A DNA stretch of 38,357 nt from Peptacetobacter sp. (GTDB taxonomy: Bacteria; Bacillota; Clostridia; Peptostreptococcales; Peptostreptococcaceae): positions 1-38,357 of the forward strand of contig NZ_JARIBH010000082.1 in NCBI RefSeq assembly GCF_029264495.1. The letters are read 5' to 3'. A program made the translations under genes and the position numbers. Below, piece after piece: positions 34,083-38,357 of the stretch (position 1 is its first letter; each line of letters begins with the position of its first letter). The notes beneath the pieces are model-generated. The model worked only from the letters and a program-made list of their open reading frames with translations, ran no database searches and was not told where the DNA came from.

Positions 34083-35662
34083 TTATAGGTTAAATATTTT
34101 TTTATGCAATTTATTAATATTATAAGCTAACGCTAATAGAGTACACTCTGTAAGTATGTTAGTTTTTCCTTTTGATAAGAATATTCTAAATCCCATATTA
34201 TTCTTTATTTGAGCGAAAGCTCCTTCAGCTTATATGCTTCTATTTTTCCTAAATTTAATTCCTATATCAGAAGTTATTCTGTCTAAATTTTCATTTCTTA
34301 ATCTCACAAAAGTCTTGGAAACTTCCATCCTTTTAATCCTATCTTCAAAAGAAATTTTTGAGCGACCATTATTTTTGATACAGCTTCGCTTAAATTTACA
34401 GTTTGAACAATCATTACATGAATAAATACTAACCTTTCTTTGATATCCTGTAGATGTTTTTCTAGTTATTTCCTTTTCTAAATTCAATTTTCTATTATTC
34501 TTACAGATATAACAGTCTTCTTCTGAAATATATTCCATGTTTTCAGCAATTCCTATATTATTTTTACAACTCTTCTTCTTTTTACTTTCATAATCTAAAG
34601 TTTTTATATAAGATATCTGGTTATTATCTTTAAGATAAACATAATTTTCTTCACTTTCATACCCAGCATCAGCTACTATATTTTTATATCTAAAATTATT
34701 ATTTATCTCAAAATCATTTAAAAAACTTTTTAAAGTGTTTGTATCCGTAGGATTTGGAAAAGATTCTATCCATGTTATATAAGATGAGTCAATACCAGCT
34801 TGAATATTATATGCTGGTTTTAACTGACCATTTTTCATATGATCTTCTTTCATTCTCATAAATGTAGCATCATTATCTGTTTTTGAATAACTATTTCTTT
34901 TTTCTATTTTAAAAAGATGACTATTATACATTTTAAGTCTAGATATATAAGATTCCAAAGTTTCTATACTTTTTTGAATTTGACTTTTTCTCTTACCTTT
35001 TCCATGAACAAATTCTATTTTATTATCCTTGGCTATTTTTTTTAATTTTTTCATTAGTTTTTTCAAATGTTTTATTTTTATTACATCTTTATATTTTATC
35101 TTGAAATTAAACATTTCCTCACAATTTTTTATGAAATCTGGAATTTTAGCCATTAATTTTTCATAATTTTTATTTATGGATTTTTTCCAAACGAAAGTAT
35201 ATCTATTTGCTGCTGATTCTATTTTTGTTCCATCAATATATATTGTTTGTTGATTAATTTCTCCGATTTTAGAAAGAAGCCTATTTATTTGAGACATTAT
35301 ATCTTTTGCAACAGTCGAAAAATGATTTGCTCTAAATCTTGCTATTGTTGAATGGTCGGGAACAGAGGCTCTGCCTAATAAATACATAAAATTTATATCT
35401 CTTCTACAAGCTTTTTCAATATCTCTAGATGAATATATTTTATTCATATTTGCATATATAACTATTTTTAGCATTGTTGAAATAGAAAAATTTGTTTTTT
35501 TAGAATAAGTTTTTCTAAATTAGAAAGATTAATAGAATCTATGACGCAATTTAATACCCTAACTGAATCATCCTTAGGAATTAAAAAGTCTAATTCTAAT
35601 GGTAGCTTTAATTGATAGTTTTCAGATAATATGTTAGAATTAAATAGAATTTTATAATTCAT
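34083..35662 (-). pseudogene. IS1182-family transposase, disrupted by frameshift and nonsense codon
   Basis: Read from ATG 35662 (MNYKILFNSNILSENYQL; AAGAAGGTG upstream). The N-terminal frame stops at 35468, and the rest continues in another frame (MLKIVIYANMNKIYSSRDIEKACRR..., TIYIDGTKIESAANRYTF, NIVADAGYESEEN) with the DDE-type IS1182 layout and CxxCxxxxxC zinc-like cysteines. One A lost from the A5 run near 35504 explains the frame change, since restoring it yields the family-like EKTYSKKTNFSIS. A TAA at 34230-34232 then interrupts RSI-(Q)-AEGAFAQIKNNMGFRIF, where relatives have a sense codon, and a further 48 codons run to 34083. Two independent lesions indicate an inactive copy. Confidence 0.85.
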
Positions 35663-35725
35663 AAAAATCACCTTCTTTATAGTATTGGTTTTGTCGCTTA
35701 TATTATACAACTGAAGGTGATTTTT
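35663..35725 (-). promoter_or_regulatory. Inverted repeat sequestering the transposase ribosome binding site
   Basis: AAAAATCACCTTC (35663-35675) and GAAGGTGATTTTT (35713-35725) are perfect 13-bp complements, 37 nt apart. The transposase Shine-Dalgarno GAAGGTG is one arm; a minus-strand TATAAT (35707-35702) sits in the loop. Only transcripts entering from outside the element contain both arms, so read-through RNA would be translationally silent. Confidence 0.65.
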
Positions 35726-35729
35726 TATA

Positions 35730-35820
35730 TATATCATTCAGAAAAAAAATAAAAAGAAGCCATCACATTAACTAGCGTTAATGCGACAACCCCTTTTTAT
35801 TTTTTTTTCTGAATGATATA
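35730..35820. repeat. 91-bp near-perfect palindrome at the IS right end
   Basis: Arms of about 27 bp, TATATCATTCAG-A8-TAAAAAG (35730-35756) and its complement (35793-35820, one extra T), enclose an inner CATTAAC-TAGC-GTTAATG stem that contains the IS right terminal repeat. It could act as a bidirectional terminator in front of the sigma gene. Confidence 0.75.
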
Positions 35821-35930
35821 CTATATGAGTTATTTTAATAAAATTAATTATTTTAGTAATAAATAAAATGAACCAAAAATATATATACTATCTCTTATAT
35901 ATAGATGCATCTAAAAAGGAGGTGTTCAGT

Positions 35931-36503
35931 TTGGAAGATAGAGAACTAGTTGAAAAAGTTGTTTTAGGAGATTTTGAAGCTTTTGAAGAATTATTCAATA
36001 AATACAAAACAACAGCAATGAAAACTGCATATCTAATTTGTAGTAACAAAGATACAAGTGAAGATATAGTACAAGAAACATTTGTTCAATGCTATCTAAA
36101 CATACATAACCTTAAAAATCCTGATTATTTTAAGCCATGGTTTTATAAAATCTTAACAAGAATAGCTTGGAAATTATCTAAATCTGATAATAAAAATATA
36201 CCTATTGAAGAAATATTTTCAAAAACAGAAAAAGCCTTAAATAGTGAAAAAGATGCTATGAGTTTATGTTTAGAAAATGAAAGGCTTGATTTGATTAGAA
36301 ATACTATAAATTCATTAGATGAAAAATATAAAACAGTAGTTATATTATACTATTTTAATGGATTTAGCATAAAAGAAATAGCTAATATGTTGGAAATTTT
36401 TGAAGGAACAGTAAAATCGAGATTATTTAAAGCTAGAAAAATATTAAAAGGGAAAATAGTATCTCTTAATTATTTTGGAGGTGTTGGATGTGAAAAAGGA
36501 TAA
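35931..36503 (+). CDS. ECF-family RNA polymerase sigma factor
   Basis: A 190-aa sigma-70 family protein with region 2 (DFEAFEELFNKYKTTAMKTAY ... DTSEDIVQETFVQCYLNI, about residues 13-75) and region 4 (IRNTINSLDEKYKTVVILYYFNGFSIKEIANML ... GTVKSRLFKARKILK, about 120-180), no region 1 or 3. TTG 35931 is chosen because AAGGAGGTG (35916-35924) is ideally placed; an ATG at 35868 lacks a ribosome binding site, and a TGAACC there may be an ECF-type -35. Its stop overlaps the anti-sigma start by 14 nt. The gene starts 110 nt after the IS palindrome, so the original promoter may be altered. Confidence 0.9.
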   Translation: MEDRELVEKVVLGDFEAFEELFNKYKTTAMKTAYLICSNKDTSEDIVQETFVQCYLNIHNLKNPDYFKPWFYKILTRIAWKLSKSDNKNIPIEEIFSKTEKALNSEKDAMSLCLENERLDLIRNTINSLDEKYKTVVILYYFNGFSIKEIANMLEIFEGTVKSRLFKARKILKGKIVSLNYFGGVGCEKG

Positions 36504-37284
36504 TTTAGATTTAAAAATTAGAGAATCTATGGTTAAAATATCTGAAGATATTCAACCTTCAGATGATATGTTTGAAAAAATAAAAAAACAAATAGAGCTA
36601 GAAGAAAATAAAAATAAAAAGGTGATTAAGATGAAAAATAATAAAAGAATAATAAAAGTTGCATCTATTGCATCTGCAATAATAATAACAAGCGTTGCTG
36701 TTTATGCAGGAGGTATAGCAAAGGGATATTTTTCAAGTAGTAGCAATATCTATAAATATAAAGAAATTCCTACTATAGAACAAATGGAAAAAGAAACTGG
36801 AATTCACAAAACTTTTGTAAAAGAATTTAAAAACGGATATAAATTTGATGGTGCTACAGTAGGAGATCTATCAACTTCTGATGAAAATGGAAAAGAATTA
36901 GATAAAACAAAACAAATAGATTTAACTTATAAAAAACTTGGTGAAGAAGATATATTTATATCTGCATACAAAAAAATGCCATCAGAAGAAGAACTTTCAA
37001 AGACAGAAATACATAGTAGAACTGTAAATATAAAAGGTACAGATTTATTTGTAAGTACTATGAATATGAAGTTTGTTCCACCAAACTATAAAGTATCTGA
37101 AGAAGAAAAGAAACTTGAAAAAGAAGGTAAGATCTCAATTTCCTATGGAACTGAAAAAGTAGAAAACAAAAAATCTGTGAGTGTAATTTGGGAAAAAGAT
37201 GGTGTAATATACTCAATAAATTCTCTTTCAGAAAAAGGAATCTCTGAACAAACTCTTATAGAAATGGCAGGAGAAATATTATAA
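36490..37284 (+). CDS. Membrane-anchored anti-sigma-like protein (DUF4367-type C-terminus)
   Basis: A 264-aa protein with a ~55-residue cytoplasmic, charged N-terminus (SDDMFEKIKKQIELEENKNK), one membrane helix (VASIASAIIITSVAVYAGG, about residues 60-80) and a ~180-residue extracellular domain ending VSVIWEKDGVIYSINSLSEKGISEQTLIEMA, which resembles DUF4367. This topology and its overlap with the ECF sigma gene indicate an anti-sigma factor releasing the sigma on an envelope signal. The start is GTG 36490, 6 nt after GGAGGTG (36477-36483). Its stop codon overlaps the next ATG (TAATG). It lacks an obvious zinc-binding HxxxCxxC motif. Confidence 0.78.
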   Translation: MKKDNLDLKIRESMVKISEDIQPSDDMFEKIKKQIELEENKNKKVIKMKNNKRIIKVASIASAIIITSVAVYAGGIAKGYFSSSSNIYKYKEIPTIEQMEKETGIHKTFVKEFKNGYKFDGATVGDLSTSDENGKELDKTKQIDLTYKKLGEEDIFISAYKKMPSEEELSKTEIHSRTVNIKGTDLFVSTMNMKFVPPNYKVSEEEKKLEKEGKISISYGTEKVENKKSVSVIWEKDGVIYSINSLSEKGISEQTLIEMAGEIL

Positions 37285-37985
37285 TGATAGTTGAATTAAA
37301 GGAAGCAACATTACATTTTTTATCAGTATTTCCTCTTATACTTATAATAATAAAAAATTATAAGAAAAAAATATATAGTATAAATTTAAACTATGACAAA
37401 GAAATGGATAGAAATGGGATTTATAAATCCCATTTCTATCTTTGTATTTTATATATTTTTCTTATAACAGGAATGATTACTGTTGCAGGTATACCATCTT
37501 TAATAGATTTTGGGATAAGAAAAGAATATTTAAATTTTAATATTATTCCATTTTACAACAATTCAATAGAATCAAACTTTTTAAATATTATAATGTTTAT
37601 ACCATTTGGATTTATTTTACCATTAATTTGGGATAAATTTAAATCTTTTAAAAATATATTTAAAACAAGTTTCCTATTTTCTTTATTTATTGAATTTTTG
37701 CAAATTTTTAATTATAGAGCTACTGATATTAATGATTTAATAATGAATACATTAGGTGGAATAATCGGATTTTCTATTTATAGAATTATAATTTGTATTT
37801 ATTCAAAATATTTTTCTAATAGATATAAAAATACAGAGTTTAATTTTAAACTCCCAGAAAAATATAATTCTATTTTTGTTAGCAATTCAGAATTTATTGA
37901 TTTTACAGTAATACCAATAATCTTATATATTTTATTTGGAGCATTTATAAGAAATTATATAATATATATTTTGTTTAAAATATAA
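37284..37985 (+). CDS. VanZ-like membrane protein
   Basis: A 233-aa protein with about five or six hydrophobic segments. The VanZ family core is clear: NIIPFYNNSIESNFLNIIMFIPFGFILPLIW, then LFIEFLQIFNYRATDINDLIMNTLGGIIGF (conserved E, Q, R, D, D, N residues). VanZ-like proteins are linked to low-level glycopeptide or lysozyme resistance and envelope modification, though the reaction is unknown. ATG overlaps the anti-sigma stop, so it is the third gene of the sigma operon and a plausible regulatory target. A 34-bp perfect palindrome lies inside the reading frame at 37407-37440, encoding hydrophilic loop residues. Confidence 0.87.
   Translation: MIVELKEATLHFLSVFPLILIIIKNYKKKIYSINLNYDKEMDRNGIYKSHFYLCILYIFLITGMITVAGIPSLIDFGIRKEYLNFNIIPFYNNSIESNFLNIIMFIPFGFILPLIWDKFKSFKNIFKTSFLFSLFIEFLQIFNYRATDINDLIMNTLGGIIGFSIYRIIICIYSKYFSNRYKNTEFNFKLPEKYNSIFVSNSEFIDFTVIPIILYILFGAFIRNYIIYILFKI
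37407..37440. repeat. Perfect 34-bp palindrome inside the VanZ-like gene
   Basis: GATAGAAATGGGATTTA followed directly by its reverse complement, flanked by CAAA and TTTG across a short bulge on one side. In RNA it forms a ~15-bp hairpin about 125 nt after the start codon, followed by TTTGTATTTTATATA. Confidence 0.85.
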
Positions 37986-38002
37986 TAAATTGAGGTGATT
38001 TT

Positions 38003-38089
38003 ATGAAAGATAATAAATATATTTTCGATAATATGTATTATCTGAATATTTTCAGGTATTACAATACTTCTTATATTAAATTAAAATAG
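38003..38089 (+). CDS. Possible 28-aa peptide between the VanZ-like gene and yjdF
   Basis: ATG 38003 has TGAGGTGAT 5 nt upstream and opens a 28-codon frame rich in Tyr and Asn (MKDNKYIFDNMYYLNIFRYY...), ending at TAG 38087-38089. No resemblance recognised. It may be the last cistron of the sigma operon, a gene remnant, or chance; the good ribosome binding site is its only support. Confidence 0.35.
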   Translation: MKDNKYIFDNMYYLNIFRYYNTSYIKLK

Positions 38090-38090
38090 A

Positions 38091-38120
38091 TTGAAAAAAG
38101 TAAGTTATCTGTATTATAAT
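38091..38120 (+). promoter_or_regulatory. Promoter of the yjdF riboswitch transcript
   Basis: TTGAAA (38091-38096), 18-nt spacer, TATAAT (38115-38120), about 25-30 nt before the aptamer. Confidence 0.6.
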
Positions 38121-38150
38121 ATTATACATAGTTACAATATAAAACTATAG

Positions 38151-38252
38151 CATAGATAAAAACACAGTTCGGTTGGTAGTCCGGACGCGATTTTAATCGT
38201 AAGTAACCTGCCTCCTTGGTTGTCCATTCTATGTATTTTATACATAAGGAGG
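38151..38252 (+). promoter_or_regulatory. yjdF riboswitch with translational expression platform
   Basis: The closing stem CATAGA (38151-38156) / TCTATG (38228-38233) encloses a folded core with CAGTTCGG, AGTCCGG, a GCGATTTTAATCGT hairpin and AAGTAACCTGCC. The segment CCTCCTT (38211-38217) is exactly complementary to the Shine-Dalgarno AAGGAGG (38246-38252), and ATGTAT-TTT-ATACAT sits between them. It lies directly before a yjdF/DUF2992 gene, the signature context of this class, which responds to azaaromatic compounds. Assigned mainly by context plus the visible fold. Confidence 0.78.
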
Positions 38253-38260
38253 AACAGGAT

Positions 38261-38357
38261 ATGAAAAAAATTTCGGAAAAATTTACTGTATTTTTTGAAA
38301 AACCATTTTGGATTGGAGTTTTTGAAGAAACAATTAATAATGAGTATAGGGCTTGTA
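38261..38357 (+). CDS. yjdF: YjdF (DUF2992) family protein, 5' part only
   Basis: The first 32 codons are present; the window ends inside the gene. The sequence MKKISEKFTVFFEKPFWIGV followed by FEETINNEYRAC matches the conserved start of DUF2992/YjdF proteins (KFTVFFE.PFW.G.FE). Function is not established; the family is associated with the yjdF riboswitch and thus with responses to aromatic heterocycles. ATG 38261 lies 8 nt after AAGGAGG, which the riboswitch can mask. Confidence 0.85.
   Translation, partial: MKKISEKFTVFFEKPFWIGVFEETINNEYRAC

Larger units (their letters stand above)
33939..35793. mobile_element. Degenerate IS1182-family insertion sequence
   Basis: Bounded by imperfect terminal repeats GGTGCTGTCGCA (33939-33950) and TGCGACAACCCC (35782-35793, reverse complement GGGGTTGTCGCA): 10 of 12 match. 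It is about 1.86 kb, the usual size for IS1182, with one transposase on the minus strand. No clear target duplication is visible. The right boundary is uncertain because a long palindrome continues to 35820. Confidence 0.7.

Noticed and set aside
1-38357. CRISPR array or prophage
   Set aside because: No regularly spaced repeats with unique spacers, and no phage structural, integrase or Cas proteins were seen.

Overview
The window is chromosomal DNA from a very AT-rich Firmicute. Genes use ATA/AGA/TTA-heavy codons and strong AGGAGG-type ribosome binding sites, and intrinsic terminators are abundant. A surface protein with three cell-wall-binding-2 (CWB2) domains, clostridial-type TPP, fluoride and yjdF riboswitches, ECF S-components and an M60 mucin-type peptidase point to the Clostridia. 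The CWB2 repeats suggest the Peptostreptococcaceae (relatives of Clostridioides, Paeniclostridium, Romboutsia). The genus is an inference.

Layout. 0.1-7.2 kb, plus strand: a Na/phosphate cotransporter with PhoU domain, an Mrp/ApbC Fe-S carrier ATPase, adenosine deaminase, an unknown acidic-repeat protein with an apparent internal translation start, and a large Sel1/TPR protein. 7.2-9.8 kb: convergent Ca/Na antiporter and CorA, the latter with a structured leader holding a possible short upstream ORF, then tRNA-Arg(CCG). 9.9-14.2 kb: a FolT-like ECF S-component facing a TPP-riboswitch-controlled thiM-thiE-thiD run that ends in a TIM-barrel protein of unknown function. 14.2-15.8 kb: tRNA-Arg(CCU) and a fluoride riboswitch driving a CPA-type cation/proton antiporter. 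15.8-20.7 kb, minus strand: a heterodimeric ABC exporter, its probable TetR repressor with three matching operator-like palindromes, and a second ECF S-component.

21-27.8 kb, plus strand: NhaC antiporter; a Fur-box region holding a candidate Fur-controlled small RNA and a DUF2325 gene with a structured 3' end; a 73-aa unknown protein; a SulP anion transporter; and a CWB2/LRR surface protein with a third Fur box over its promoter. 28.2-33.9 kb: a 1913-aa secreted M60 peptidase with many carbohydrate-binding modules. 33.9-35.8 kb: a degenerate IS1182-like element broken by a frameshift and a nonsense codon. 35.9-38.0 kb: an ECF sigma factor, a membrane anti-sigma-like protein and a VanZ-like protein in overlapping frames. 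The window ends inside yjdF (DUF2992), behind a yjdF riboswitch whose anti-Shine-Dalgarno segment is visible.

Themes: RNA-level control (three recognised riboswitches and several unassigned leaders), ion and toxic-ion transport (phosphate, Ca, Mg, Na/H, fluoride, sulfate-type anions), iron-responsive surface and RNA functions, and host-glycan attack by the M60 protein. The least explained elements are the Fur-box transcript near 22.5 kb, the corA leader, the internal start at 4859, and the long palindromes at 35.73 and 37.41 kb. All similarity statements come from reading the sequence; no search was run.
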